Assembly: GCF_011753055.1 (NCBI RefSeq)
Contig: NZ_VWWJ01000001.1
Coordinates: 558,001-622,000, forward strand
Source: Burkholderia sp. Ax-1719
GTDB taxonomy: Bacteria; Pseudomonadota; Gammaproteobacteria; Burkholderiales; Burkholderiaceae
Length of the DNA: 64,000 bases
Reading direction: 5' to 3'
Position numbers and translations under genes: made by a program. Shown here piece after piece: positions 7,693 to 16,204 of the stretch (position 1 is the stretch's first letter; each line of letters opens with the position of its first letter). A model generated the notes under the pieces. It saw nothing but the letters and a program-made list of their open reading frames with translations, was not told the DNA's origin and ran no database searches.

Positions 7693-8931
7693 ATGGACTT
7701 CGCTTATAGCCCGAAAGTCGAGGCGCTGCGCGCCCAGTTGAACGCGTTCATGGACAAGCACATCGTGCCGCGCATTCATCAATGGCATGAAGAAGTCAAT
7801 GCAGGACAGTATCCTGTGTCATTCATGGAAGCGTTGAAGGACAAGGCGCGCTCGGAAGGACTGTGGAATCTTTTCCTGCCGCATCTGCGTGACGACGAGC
7901 CGGGCATGCGCTTGAGTAACCTGGAATATGCTCCGCTCGCCGAAATCATGGGACGCGTTCCCTGGGCATCCGAAGTATTTAACTGCAATGCACCGGACAC
8001 GGGCAATATGGAATTGCTCCATATGTTCGCTACACCCGAGCAACGCAAGCAATGGCTCGAACCGCTGCTCGATGGGAAGATCCGGTCGGCCTTCGCGATG
8101 ACGGAGCCGGCGGTGGCTTCTTCGGATGCGACGAATATCACGACGCGTATTCGCCGCGATGGCGACGACTACGTGATCGACGGGCGTAAATGGTTCATCA
8201 CGAATGCCGCGCATCCGAACTGCCAGATTTTCATCGTGATGGGCAAGACCGATCCCGATGCGTCGAGCCACAGCCAGCAAAGCATGATCCTCGTGCCGCG
8301 CGATACGCCGGGCGTCACCCTCATCCGCAATATCACGGTGGTGAATCACACGGCGCCTGAGGGGCATTGCGAAATCGAGTTCAAGGGCGTGCGGGTGCCG
8401 AAGGAGAATCTGCTGGGAGCGGAAGGCAGTGGATTCGCGCTCGCACAGGCGCGGCTGGGACCGGGGCGTATCCATCACTGCATGCGCTCGATTGGCGCGG
8501 CGGAACTGGCCCTGGAGTTGATGATCGAGCGCGCGCAGGCGCGTACGGCGTTCGGCAAGCGTCTGCATGAACATGGATCCGTGGCGGAGTGGATCGCGAA
8601 GTCGCGCATTGAAATCGATCAGGCGCGTCTGTTCGTGTTGAAGGCAGCGTGGATGATCGATACCGTGGGCGCGAAGACCGCGCGCAAGGAGATTTCGATG
8701 ATCAAGGCGCTAGTGCCGACTGTGCATACCGCGGTTTGCGAGCGTGCGATGCAGGTGTTTGGCGCGATGGGGTTGAGCCCGGATACACCGTTGGCCGATA
8801 GCTGGACGTGGGGGCGCGCGCTGCGCTTCGCAGATGGTCCGGATGAAGTGCATCTGCAAAGTATTGCGCGGATGGAGATTCAGGCGCGGCCGTTTGAGGA
8901 GGGGAGGGTGAGCGGATATTTGAGGGGGTGA
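7693..8931 (+). CDS. acyl-CoA dehydrogenase family protein (ACAD10/11- or LvaC-like)
   Basis: A 412-residue FAD-dependent acyl-CoA dehydrogenase. The sequence shows AFAMTEPAVASSDATNI, the flavin-contacting WFITNAAHPNC, and the C-terminal helical domain with RIHHCMRSIGAAELALELM and QVFGAMGLSPDTPLADSWTWGRALRFADGPDEVH. These are hallmarks of the ACAD10/11-related group, in which the enzyme acts next to an APH-fold kinase. In that pathway the dehydrogenase-fold protein handles a 4-phosphoacyl-CoA. ATG 7693 follows a GAGGAG site; the upstream ATG at 7654 lacks one. It is the last gene of the operon and is followed by a strong hairpin shared with the convergent clpV. Confidence 0.92.
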   Translation: MDFAYSPKVEALRAQLNAFMDKHIVPRIHQWHEEVNAGQYPVSFMEALKDKARSEGLWNLFLPHLRDDEPGMRLSNLEYAPLAEIMGRVPWASEVFNCNAPDTGNMELLHMFATPEQRKQWLEPLLDGKIRSAFAMTEPAVASSDATNITTRIRRDGDDYVIDGRKWFITNAAHPNCQIFIVMGKTDPDASSHSQQSMILVPRDTPGVTLIRNITVVNHTAPEGHCEIEFKGVRVPKENLLGAEGSGFALAQARLGPGRIHHCMRSIGAAELALELMIERAQARTAFGKRLHEHGSVAEWIAKSRIEIDQARLFVLKAAWMIDTVGAKTARKEISMIKALVPTVHTAVCERAMQVFGAMGLSPDTPLADSWTWGRALRFADGPDEVHLQSIARMEIQARPFEEGRVSGYLRG

Positions 8932-8998
8932 GGTGGAAGAGGCACGCAGCGCCTTTTCAGTTCTTCGCAGAATCTAATAGCCGACTCTGATGACTTCT

Positions 8999-9041
8999 CC
9001 ATGGCCGGACGCAATCGACTGATTTTTGCGTCCGGCCATGG
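8999..9041. terminator. 16-bp-stem hairpin between convergent genes
   Basis: CCATGGCCGGACGCAA at 8999-9014 is followed by its exact reverse complement at 9026-9041, with an 11-base loop. It lies between the stop of the acyl-CoA dehydrogenase gene (8931, plus) and the stop of clpV (9055, minus), where a bidirectional transcription stop is expected. No long U-tract follows on either strand, so it may instead protect mRNA 3' ends or depend on Rho. Confidence 0.6.
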
Positions 9042-9054
9042 CTGCTCGAACGGA

Positions 9055-11769
9055 TTAGGCAGCGGGTGCCTGATTGTCCTCGTGGTCTACGAAGTCGATG
9101 GTCAGATTGCCATCGGGTGAACTTGAGAGGGTGATGGTCGCGGGTGCACCACCGCTCGCCATGCGTGTGAGCAACTCGCGCGACACGGAAGGCAGGATTC
9201 GCTGATTGAGGAACGCGTCGACGTTGCGTGCCCCCGATTCGCGCGCGAGACACAGTTCGGCCATTGCTGCGATCAGCGTGTCGTCGCAGACGAGTTCGAC
9301 ATGGTGCTGTCGGCGTAGGCGCTCAGCTACCTTCGCGAGCTTGAGACGGACAATGGTGGCAAGCGCGTTGACGCCGAGAGGACGGTAAACGAGCGTCTGG
9401 AAGCGCGCGAGCAGCGCTGGCGTAAAGTGCTCTACGAGTTGCGGGTGAATGGTTTCGAGGAGCGCGGCCTGCGCCATCTCCGGCCTGTCGGTTGTCGCCT
9501 CGTCGATCTGCGCACTGCCCAGATTGGACGTCATGAGGATGACGCAGTTGCGGAAATCGATCTCGCGTCCTTCGCCATCGCGCATTGTTCCTCGGTCAAA
9601 CACCTGATAGAAGATATCAAGTACGTCGCGATGAGCCTTTTCGACTTCGTCGAGCAGCACGACGCTGTACGGGCGCTGGCGTACCGCTTCGGTTAGCACA
9701 CCCCCGCGGCCGTAACCCACATAGCCAGGCGGTGACCCCTTTAGCTGCGAGACAGTATGCGATTCCTGGTACTCCGACATATTAATCGTGGTTAACGCGG
9801 CTTCACCCCCAAAGAGCAGGTCGGCCAGTGCCAGTCCGGTTTCGGTCTTGCCGACACCAGATGGACCAACGAGCAGAAAGACACCGAGCGGCGCGTGCTC
9901 GCTTTTCAGTCCGGCCTTCGCTGTGCGCAGGCTTTCCGCAAGGGCCGCCAAGGCCTCGTCCTGGGCGACGACGCGCTTCGCGAGCTGTGCTTCCAGCGTC
10001 AGAAGTCCTATCAGTTCGTCTTCGAGGAGGTTGCCGACTGGCACACCCGTCCATTCGGCTACTACGCGCGCGATTGCATGGGCGTCCACGTCTGCAAAGA
10101 TCAGCGGCGTTTTGCCTTGTGCGAGTGCGAGTGCCTCGCGCGTGGGCGTGAGTGATGCATGGTTGCCGGAAGCGACAGCTTCGCGCTGTTCAAGCAGCGC
10201 CTGGACAAGTTCCAGTTCCTGGCTGTAGCGTTGCTGGAGACCGTCCAGCCGGGTCTTTGCCTCGGTGAGCGCGGTGTCCAATGAGCCGTGCTGCCCCTCA
10301 ACGATCTCGATACCCGCGCGCTCGTCATCCTCGATCATCGCAAGTTCCAACTCAAGCGCAGCGACTTCAGCTTGCGCACGTTGCAGTTCTGCCGGGGGCG
10401 ATTCGCGGCCCATACGCACACGAGCGGCCGCCGTATCGATCAGATCGACGGCCTTGTCGGGCAGTTGCCGGGCGGGAATGTAGCGGCGCGAGAGCCGGAC
10501 TGCGGCGACCAGTGCTTCGTCGCGGATATGCACGTTGTGGAAATTCGCATAGCGCTCCTTCAGACCGCGCAACATCAGGCAGGCGGCCGTGTCGTCGGGC
10601 TCGTCGACCTTGATCATCTGGAAGCGCCGTTCCAGTGCGGCATCGCGCTCGAAGTATTCCTTGTACTCCGACCAGGTTGTCGCGGCGATAGTGCGCAGTT
10701 CGCCGCGGGCGAGCGCGGGCTTTAGCAGGTTCGCAGCATCGGCGCCACCCGCAGCGTTACCCGCACCGATTAGCGTGTGCGCCTCGTCGATAAAGAGCAG
10801 GATCGGCACATTTGAAGCCTGAACCTCCTCGATCACGGTTTTGAGGCGTTGCTCGAATTCGCCCTTTACCCCCGCACCCGCCTGGAGCAGCCCCAAGTCG
10901 AGCGTAAGAATGCGCACATTGCGGATCACGTTCGGCACCGTGCCGTCGGCCACACGCAGCGCGAGACCCTCGACGAGTGCGGTCTTCCCTACGCCGGGCT
11001 CACCGACGAGGATCGGGTTGTTCTTGCGCCGGCGCGCGAGCACGTCGACCATCTGCTGGATTTCGCGGTCGCGTCCGAAGACCGGGTCGATTTTGCCATC
11101 GCGCGCTTTGGCCGTAATGTCGATCGCAAAGCGCTCAAGCGCGTCGCCTTCCGCCTGGCGCCGGTTTGCGAGTGCGGCGGCTACTGCGGCTTCCTGTGGC
11201 GCTTGATCTGCGCCGGCCGTCCCCCCCGAGGATGATTCAGGCAGCGCTTCTAGATTGTCCACCGGGTTCTCGCAGGTCCGGTTTCCGAGGCGCGGTAGCA
11301 GGCGCTGGATCTGCGCGCTGCTGATGGAGAGTAGTGGCCATGCGTTATTTGCACGCAAGACGTGCGGCGCCTCGATGATTGCTTGCAGGACGTGGCCGGA
11401 GCGGATCATCGGGTCGCCTGTCGTGTTCCCAGCCGACGCATGAAACCAGGCGTCGTGGAGCACAGCGGCCAGTTGCGGGGAGAGGCTCGGGCGCCCGCGC
11501 AGGTTACGCGGCCTGTGATCGATCGCCCTTAGCAGCACGTCCCATATGGCATCGACGTCCAGTTCGTAATGGTTCATGATGGCCGGGATATCGCCGTCCC
11601 CAGACTCGATCAGTTTGAGCAGCCAGTGCTCGACTGAAATTTCGTCCGCCAGACGCCCCTGGCACAGGCTTGCCGCAGCCTCAAGCGCCCTAGCGCAGTG
11701 AGGATTGAGTCGCTGAAGAAGCTGGTTCGTATCACGGAAGGAAGGGCTTCGGTCGTAGTGCACGTTCAT
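9055..11769 (-). CDS. clpV: T6SS ATPase ClpV (TssH)
   Basis: A Clp/HSP100 AAA+ ATPase of about 904 residues that disassembles the contracted TssBC sheath. An N-terminal ClpN-like domain (LLQRLNPHCARALEAAA) is followed by AAA1 with Walker A GEPGVGKTALVEG and Walker B LLFIDEAHTL. A coiled middle domain precedes AAA2, with GPSGVGKTETGLALADLLF and VVLLDEVEKAH. The length and the divergent N-domain fit ClpV rather than ClpB. ATG 11769 gives MNVHYDRSPSF; the frame remains open to 11847, but the extra residues look nonconserved. No strong ribosome-binding site is visible for either start. It is the last gene of the minus-strand unit tssL1-ompA-hcp-clpV. Confidence 0.96.
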   Translation of the reverse strand: MNVHYDRSPSFRDTNQLLQRLNPHCARALEAAASLCQGRLADEISVEHWLLKLIESGDGDIPAIMNHYELDVDAIWDVLLRAIDHRPRNLRGRPSLSPQLAAVLHDAWFHASAGNTTGDPMIRSGHVLQAIIEAPHVLRANNAWPLLSISSAQIQRLLPRLGNRTCENPVDNLEALPESSSGGTAGADQAPQEAAVAAALANRRQAEGDALERFAIDITAKARDGKIDPVFGRDREIQQMVDVLARRRKNNPILVGEPGVGKTALVEGLALRVADGTVPNVIRNVRILTLDLGLLQAGAGVKGEFEQRLKTVIEEVQASNVPILLFIDEAHTLIGAGNAAGGADAANLLKPALARGELRTIAATTWSEYKEYFERDAALERRFQMIKVDEPDDTAACLMLRGLKERYANFHNVHIRDEALVAAVRLSRRYIPARQLPDKAVDLIDTAAARVRMGRESPPAELQRAQAEVAALELELAMIEDDERAGIEIVEGQHGSLDTALTEAKTRLDGLQQRYSQELELVQALLEQREAVASGNHASLTPTREALALAQGKTPLIFADVDAHAIARVVAEWTGVPVGNLLEDELIGLLTLEAQLAKRVVAQDEALAALAESLRTAKAGLKSEHAPLGVFLLVGPSGVGKTETGLALADLLFGGEAALTTINMSEYQESHTVSQLKGSPPGYVGYGRGGVLTEAVRQRPYSVVLLDEVEKAHRDVLDIFYQVFDRGTMRDGEGREIDFRNCVILMTSNLGSAQIDEATTDRPEMAQAALLETIHPQLVEHFTPALLARFQTLVYRPLGVNALATIVRLKLAKVAERLRRQHHVELVCDDTLIAAMAELCLARESGARNVDAFLNQRILPSVSRELLTRMASGGAPATITLSSSPDGNLTIDFVDHEDNQAPAA

Positions 11770-11920
11770 GTTCGGGCCACTCGCGCAGGCGAAAAGATAG
11801 TAGTCACCACCCCTTGACCTGTGTATATAAAGGCCAGCCCGCAACATCAGCGGACCGGCAAGGGAGGGCCGGCATTACCAGGGAAAAAGATCCGCGGACC
11901 GACCCTCAGACCACCGGAAA

Positions 11921-12406
11921 TCAGGAACGCTCGTTCCAGGTATCCTTGTGGATGATGTTGCCGTCCTTGTACGACCAGGTGATCGTCTCGTAGCGCAGTT
12001 CGACTTCCTCGAGGTGGTTGTGTTTCTCGTAGTCGGGGATCTTGATGTCGAGCATCTTCGGACGCACTGCCACGACCTTCACGTTCTCGAGTTTGGTGTT
12101 GAAGTACTCCTTCTCTTTGCCCGCGTCGTCAATCTTGTACCACTTGATCTCGGCCGACTTCAGCGTCTGGCCGCTGGTCACGGCCTTGTACAGATACGGC
12201 GTCGACGCATCGGTTTCTTTGATCAGCGTGATCGGCGCGTGCACACGCGTACCCGTCAGCTTGCCCGTGTTACCGTCGGTTGGAATGTGCAGGCTGTGAT
12301 CGAATTTCGTGATTTCGATGCTGCCTTCGCGACCCTGGACCGTGACTGAGCCTTTGATGTCTGCGCCACCATCGTCCTTGAGCCACATGTATGACGGAAT
12401 TGCCAT
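11921..12406 (-). CDS. hcp: T6SS inner-tube protein Hcp (TssD)
   Basis: A 161-residue Hcp that forms the hexameric inner tube expelled by the sheath. The sequence has the family features MAIPSYMWLKDDGG near the start, GREGSIEITKFDHSLHIPTD, RVHAPITLIKETDASTPYLY and the C-terminal WSYKDGNIIHKDTWNE. ATG 12406 has an AGAGGA ribosome-binding site; the frame is open further upstream without family similarity. It is transcribed with the upstream OmpA-like and TssL genes and precedes clpV by 151 bp. A perfect 8-bp-stem hairpin lies in its leader, which could help decouple its level from the upstream genes. Confidence 0.97.
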   Translation of the reverse strand: MAIPSYMWLKDDGGADIKGSVTVQGREGSIEITKFDHSLHIPTDGNTGKLTGTRVHAPITLIKETDASTPYLYKAVTSGQTLKSAEIKWYKIDDAGKEKEYFNTKLENVKVVAVRPKMLDIKIPDYEKHNHLEEVELRYETITWSYKDGNIIHKDTWNERS

Positions 12407-12464
12407 TTTCACTTCCTCTTCTTGCTGCGACAATCGCCCGGCGTCATCCGCTGGGCTACACAAT

Positions 12465-12484
12465 CCCGAAGCCCATGCTTCGGG
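12465..12484 (-). other. 8-bp-stem hairpin in the hcp leader
   Basis: CCCGAAGC and its exact reverse complement GCTTCGGG flank a four-base loop in the 90-bp interval between the OmpA-like gene and hcp, 58 bases upstream of the hcp start. No U-run follows on the transcribed strand, so a simple intrinsic terminator is unlikely. RNA processing or stabilisation of the hcp message is possible because Hcp is needed in large excess, but that is inference. Confidence 0.4.
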
Positions 12485-12496
12485 GACTAAACCGTG

Positions 12497-14320
12497 TTAT
12501 CCGGCTGAATGGGGTGCACCTGATGCCGGGGCGACCGGCGTGGCTACTGCTTGCGCATCAGGGACGAGTGTGATTTCCACGCGGCGATTTTTTGTCCGGC
12601 CGGCTTCCGTGCTGTTATCCGCAAGCGGGCGGGTATCGCCATAGCCCTGGATTGCAAACTGGGTAGCCACCAGCCCGGAGGCCTCGATAAGCCAGTTGCG
12701 CACGGCTTCGGCGCGAGCTGTCGAGAGCTTCAGATTGCTGCCGGGGTCGCCGACGTTGTCGGTATGGCCTGCCACGAGGATCCGCTTGCCCGGATGCGCC
12801 TTGATCATTTCGAGCGCGCTCACCATGACCCGGGTCGAGCCGTCCTTGAGTTGAGCCTTGCCGCTGTCGAAGAGCGACATGCTGTCGAGCGTCACGATCT
12901 GGGGCGGCGGCGGTGGCGGCTGATACGAGGTAATCGCTTCGTTGAGCGGAGGGATAAGCCTGGCGCCCCGGTACAGACCGAATGAGAGGGGCAAGGGCGT
13001 GCCGGTGCTTGCGTAACGCTGAAGCTCATTGCGGTCGGCAACGAGCGCCTGCAACGCGTCGCGCTTCGCCGCGTCGTGACTGGCAGGAATCGCCGCGTAG
13101 CGGTTTAGATCCGCTGCGATGCGTGCAAGCAGCGTCTGGTTGTGCTGCGTCGAGAGGAGGCAGGCGGCGGCCGCAGCGCAGGTCACTAGCACCAGTGCGT
13201 GAGCGAGCGCGAGCACGCGTGGCGACATCCAGAATCGTCGGGGCATCGCCCGGATCAACGGCTGAGGGAGTGGCCATGGCATGGGCGATGCGCAGGCGGG
13301 CACGCGCGAGACTTCGGTGTGCCTCTGGACGTCGCTTTCCCAGGGACGGCCAGGTCCGCACGCCGGTCCACAGTCAATCCAGCCAACGCCATACAGCGCC
13401 CAGGGCGCAGCGGGTTGCCGCGTGTCAACGAGTGCGTGGATCACGACGCGCTGCGTCCAGCCCATAATAGACGCGAGGGCGGCCGCGCGAGTCGCCGACA
13501 CGATACCGTCCGCGTCACGGATGGCTTCATTGTTAGCAGCACGAATCACCGTCGTAAAATGTTGCGTATCCAGACCTTGGGTGCCGGACGACACGCCATA
13601 CCACTGCGGTGTGGGAGCATCTGCCGACGGCGTGGCGCTGTGCCCGTGAACAAGTCCCTGCGTCAAACCCCGCAGGCCGCCGGACGAGAGGCGTTGATAG
13701 ACCGCGACATAGCCTGGAAGCGGGCGCGAGCCCAGCATGCGTGCTGCGTCCGCAGTGGCTTGCCGCACCACGCGCAGCGACTGCGAGAGCGTGTCCTCGT
13801 CCGTATAGCGGGCGGGGGAGACCACCAGCACGATTCCGTCTGGCACCCGCCCGTCGCGCCATTGCCTGACCGCCGTAGCAATGCGTGGGAGATCCTGGGA
13901 GCGGTCCACGCGCAGCCAGATCGCGCCATCGCCGACATACGCAAAGCGCGCTCCGTTGTGCCGGTCGAACAGCGCGGGTAGATCGTCGCCGGTGACTAGC
14001 ACGAGCGGCATACGGGTACGCAGGCGCAGCGGAATGTCGGCAGTTGCCGAACCCAGTGCGGCCAGCACGTGTGCGTAGTCCCGACGTGCCACCGTTACGA
14101 GCCGCGTACGCCAGAACATCAGCGCTGATCCGGCGAGCAGGATAGCGCCGGCCAGCGCGGCTGACAGTCCGGCAGGCAATCGGCTCACCAGCCAGATGAC
14201 GGCGAGTGCGAGTGCGACGGCAAACAAAACCATAGCGCGCAGGGGATATCCCAAGCCATCATGGCCCGTCGCCGGTGCTGCATGGGTTCCGGCCGTCAGC
14301 ATCGATAGATCCGATCTCAT
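12497..14320 (-). CDS. T6SS-associated membrane protein with C-terminal OmpA peptidoglycan-binding domain
   Basis: A protein of about 607 residues. Two adjacent transmembrane segments lie near the N-terminus (MVLFAVALALAVIWLV and LSAALAGAILLAGSALMF), followed by a large soluble region and a third segment (LALAHALVLVTCAAAAACLL). A proline stretch and an OmpA C-terminal domain complete it (FDSGKAQLKDG, VAGHTDNVGDPGSNLKLSTA, GYGDTRPLADN, NRRVEI). The OmpA domain is expected to hold the T6SS membrane complex to peptidoglycan. ATG 14320 overlaps the stop of tssL1 as ATGA, indicating translational coupling, so TssL1 and this protein probably act as one unit. The central roughly 300 residues match no family I recognise. 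Confidence 0.88.
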   Translation of the reverse strand: MRSDLSMLTAGTHAAPATGHDGLGYPLRAMVLFAVALALAVIWLVSRLPAGLSAALAGAILLAGSALMFWRTRLVTVARRDYAHVLAALGSATADIPLRLRTRMPLVLVTGDDLPALFDRHNGARFAYVGDGAIWLRVDRSQDLPRIATAVRQWRDGRVPDGIVLVVSPARYTDEDTLSQSLRVVRQATADAARMLGSRPLPGYVAVYQRLSSGGLRGLTQGLVHGHSATPSADAPTPQWYGVSSGTQGLDTQHFTTVIRAANNEAIRDADGIVSATRAAALASIMGWTQRVVIHALVDTRQPAAPWALYGVGWIDCGPACGPGRPWESDVQRHTEVSRVPACASPMPWPLPQPLIRAMPRRFWMSPRVLALAHALVLVTCAAAAACLLSTQHNQTLLARIAADLNRYAAIPASHDAAKRDALQALVADRNELQRYASTGTPLPLSFGLYRGARLIPPLNEAITSYQPPPPPPQIVTLDSMSLFDSGKAQLKDGSTRVMVSALEMIKAHPGKRILVAGHTDNVGDPGSNLKLSTARAEAVRNWLIEASGLVATQFAIQGYGDTRPLADNSTEAGRTKNRRVEITLVPDAQAVATPVAPASGAPHSAG

Positions 14321-15060
14321 GACCGGATGCTTCCAGTCTTGACCTTCGCTGGGATGATCTGAGCGAGCTGCGTATCCAGCATCCTGCTTCCGATCACCCA
14401 TACGGTCAGTACAACCAGGAATCCGAATGCCACTGATATCCACGGTGCAGACTGGCGGAGTTTGCCGGGAAGCCGCAACTCAGCCGCATCGACTACAAAG
14501 GGGGTGTCAACGGTAGTGCGAAGCGACTGAAGCCGCGCATCGAGCGCCGCTATCAGCGCCGCGCGCCTGGTCTCGCCCTCGCGCGCATAACGACCCATAA
14601 ATCCCAGGCTGAGAATCGCGGCATAACATTCAAGCAATCCGACGTGCGGCGATGGGGTATGCAACTGCATTTCGATGGCGTCAATGACGCGTCTGCCGGC
14701 GTCATGGATGGAGAAGCGTTCAACCTGCATTGGTTGCAGCTCCCACGCTGTCCGTGTGTCAGCGGGAAGGTTGCGCAGCGCCACTTCGTCGAGCAGCCCA
14801 CACTGGGCTAACAACGCTTCGTGCTGGACGTTCTCGGGGTAGTCCCCCCGCGCAAGCGCATCTGCGAACTGAGAGACGAGCTGTGCGCAGCGCTCGCGAA
14901 ATCGTGCGGCATTCTGGACGGTTCCCCCTGCACTCAGCGAGGTCACTAGCAGCGCGGTACCGTGCAGCAGATCGCGCATGCCGACGCCTTCGGGGCGTGC
15001 TATGCCGGAGACAGGGTTCGTAAGTGGGAGCCTGTTGCGGCCCAAGGTCAATGTGATCAT
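14317..15060 (-). CDS. tssL: T6SS membrane protein TssL, DotU family (first copy)
   Basis: About 247 residues of DotU/TssL. The cytoplasmic helical domain shows QFADALARGDYPENVQHEALLAQCGLLDEVALRNL and the family motif LECYAAILSLGFMGRYAREGE. A single C-terminal transmembrane helix follows (ISVAFGFLVVLTVWVIG). TssL forms the inner-membrane baseplate platform with TssM. No peptidoglycan-binding domain is fused; that function lies in the next, overlapping gene. ATG 15060 is taken as the start; an in-frame TTG at 15069 is an alternative, and neither has a clear ribosome-binding site. A second, shorter TssL is encoded at 20264. It is the first gene of its operon, divergent from tssB. Confidence 0.93.
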   Translation of the reverse strand: MITLTLGRNRLPLTNPVSGIARPEGVGMRDLLHGTALLVTSLSAGGTVQNAARFRERCAQLVSQFADALARGDYPENVQHEALLAQCGLLDEVALRNLPADTRTAWELQPMQVERFSIHDAGRRVIDAIEMQLHTPSPHVGLLECYAAILSLGFMGRYAREGETRRAALIAALDARLQSLRTTVDTPFVVDAAELRLPGKLRQSAPWISVAFGFLVVLTVWVIGSRMLDTQLAQIIPAKVKTGSIRS

Positions 15061-15213
15061 GCGCGCCAACGTCTGGTGCAGGTTTGGGTTATTTTTTCCG
15101 TTACGCGGAAGATTCTATATGCCAATTTTCGACTAGATGTAGTGAATTATCTGACGTCTTATCAGATTAATTATTCAAAGATAGCTATATCAAAATATTG
15201 ATTGAATTTTTGT

Positions 15214-15232
15214 GGCTCATTGCGCATGAGCC
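15214..15232. promoter_or_regulatory. 19-bp inverted repeat in the T6SS divergent region
   Basis: GGCTCAT and its reverse complement ATGAGCC flank TGCGC. It is about 150 bp upstream of tssL1 and 390 bp upstream of tssB, in AT-rich DNA. It may be a regulator site or a small hairpin; symmetry and location are the only evidence. Confidence 0.35.
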
Positions 15233-15268
15233 TCGTTGTTTATATTGAGAATTGTCAATAATTTATCG

Positions 15269-15489
15269 ATGAATCTGGATGGCGTTTCGCTGTATGACGA
15301 GTTTTTGCACTTACGTGAAATGTCTAAGGCATCTGCGGAATTAAAAGAAATCTCTGAAAATTGTGCGTTGTCGCAAAGAATCTAATTGAAGATGCTGCTC
15401 GCTTTAATTCAAGATTATATTTTTATCGTTCTCTGCGAGAAGGCTTTGACGGAGTGCTGGTAAACCTGTTTAATAGGATCCGCCAATAG
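15269..15489 (+). pseudogene. possible small helical protein gene with a one-base deletion
   Basis: ATG 15269 opens a 38-residue frame (MNLDGVSLYDEFLHLREM...) that stops at 15385. From about 15357 a second frame is open to TAG 15489 and reads AKNLIEDAARFNSRLYFYRS and onward to NLFNRIRQ. Adding one A in the GAAAA run at 15356-15360 fuses both into a single 73-residue, mostly helical protein with ISEKLCVVAKNL at the join. Codon use is AT-rich, unlike the T6SS genes around it, and no clear ribosome-binding site precedes it. I do not recognise the family. It may be a decayed gene, an error in the sequence or a chance open frame. Confidence 0.33.
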
Positions 15490-15618
15490 GGTCGCATGAA
15501 TGAAACCCGGTCACGAAGAGCACTCTGGATGAGCATTCGCAGTGCGTATGCGGAATGCTTTTCTGTCGCTACGGTTGATTTCTGCGGAGAGTTTCAACGT
15601 TATTTGTAAGGATAACTG

Positions 15619-16131
15619 ATGGATAGCTTTCAGAGAGAAATTCCTAAAAGTCGTGTCTCGATAACGCTCGATCTGCACACCGGCGGAGCGCAGAAAAAGG
15701 TTGAGTTGCCGCTCAAGCTGCTGGTCGCGGGCGACTTCAGCGCAGGCCGTGAGCAGGCGCCGCTCGCTGAGCGAAGGAAGGTCAATATCGACAAGAACAA
15801 CTTCGATTCAGTGCTCGCGGACTACGCGCCGGACCTGAAGTTCGCGGCGGAGAATACGCTGGCCGCCGACGGCTCCGAACTGCCGGTGAATCTCTCGTTC
15901 CGTTCGATGAAGGACTTCGAGCCGGAGCAGGTCGCCCGCCAGATTCCAGAGCTCCAGGCGCTGCTCGCGATGCGCAACCTGCTGCGCGACCTGAAATCCA
16001 ACCTTCTCGATAACGCCACTTTCCGCCGCGAGTTCGAGAAGGTCCTGAAAGACAAGCGTCTGTCCGACAAACTGCGCGGAGAACTGGCGCAACTGGCGAC
16101 GGCGGCCACTCAGCCTGAAGGCCATGCCTGA
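15619..16131 (+). CDS. tssB: T6SS contractile sheath small subunit TssB
   Basis: A 170-residue TssB/VipA protein that polymerises with TssC into the contractile sheath. Typical segments are KSRVSITLDLHTGGAQKKVELPLKLLVAGDF, the FRSMKDFEPEQVARQIPEL motif and a C-terminal helix with LLAMRNLLRDLKSNLLDN. The start has AAGGA seven bases upstream. It is the first gene of the plus-strand unit tssB-tssC1-tssA. It is the only tssB in the window, although two tssC genes are present. Confidence 0.97.
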   Translation: MDSFQREIPKSRVSITLDLHTGGAQKKVELPLKLLVAGDFSAGREQAPLAERRKVNIDKNNFDSVLADYAPDLKFAAENTLAADGSELPVNLSFRSMKDFEPEQVARQIPELQALLAMRNLLRDLKSNLLDNATFRREFEKVLKDKRLSDKLRGELAQLATAATQPEGHA

Positions 16132-16204
16132 GCGGCGTCGGCCAAAGATGGCCTTCACTGCATTTCGTCACCAGACAGCCTTACAGAATCCGACAGGAAT
16201 CCCG

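Larger units (their letters stand above)
15061..15618. other. AT-rich divergent promoter region between two T6SS operons
   Basis: About 550 bp separate tssL1 (minus) from tssB (plus). The DNA is visibly richer in A+T than its surroundings. It holds a dyad GGCTCAT-TGCGC-ATGAGCC at 15214-15232, a possible small broken gene (15269-15489), and near 15533-15558 a near-perfect hairpin (GCATTC with its complement, one bulge) about 60 bp upstream of tssB. Promoters for both operons must lie here, but I could not assign a -35/-10 or sigma-54 site with confidence. Confidence 0.6.

Noticed and set aside
16124..16204. Longer TssC1 starting inside the tssB gene
   Set aside because: The extra residues are not TssC-like and ATG 16205 has a fitting ribosome-binding site.
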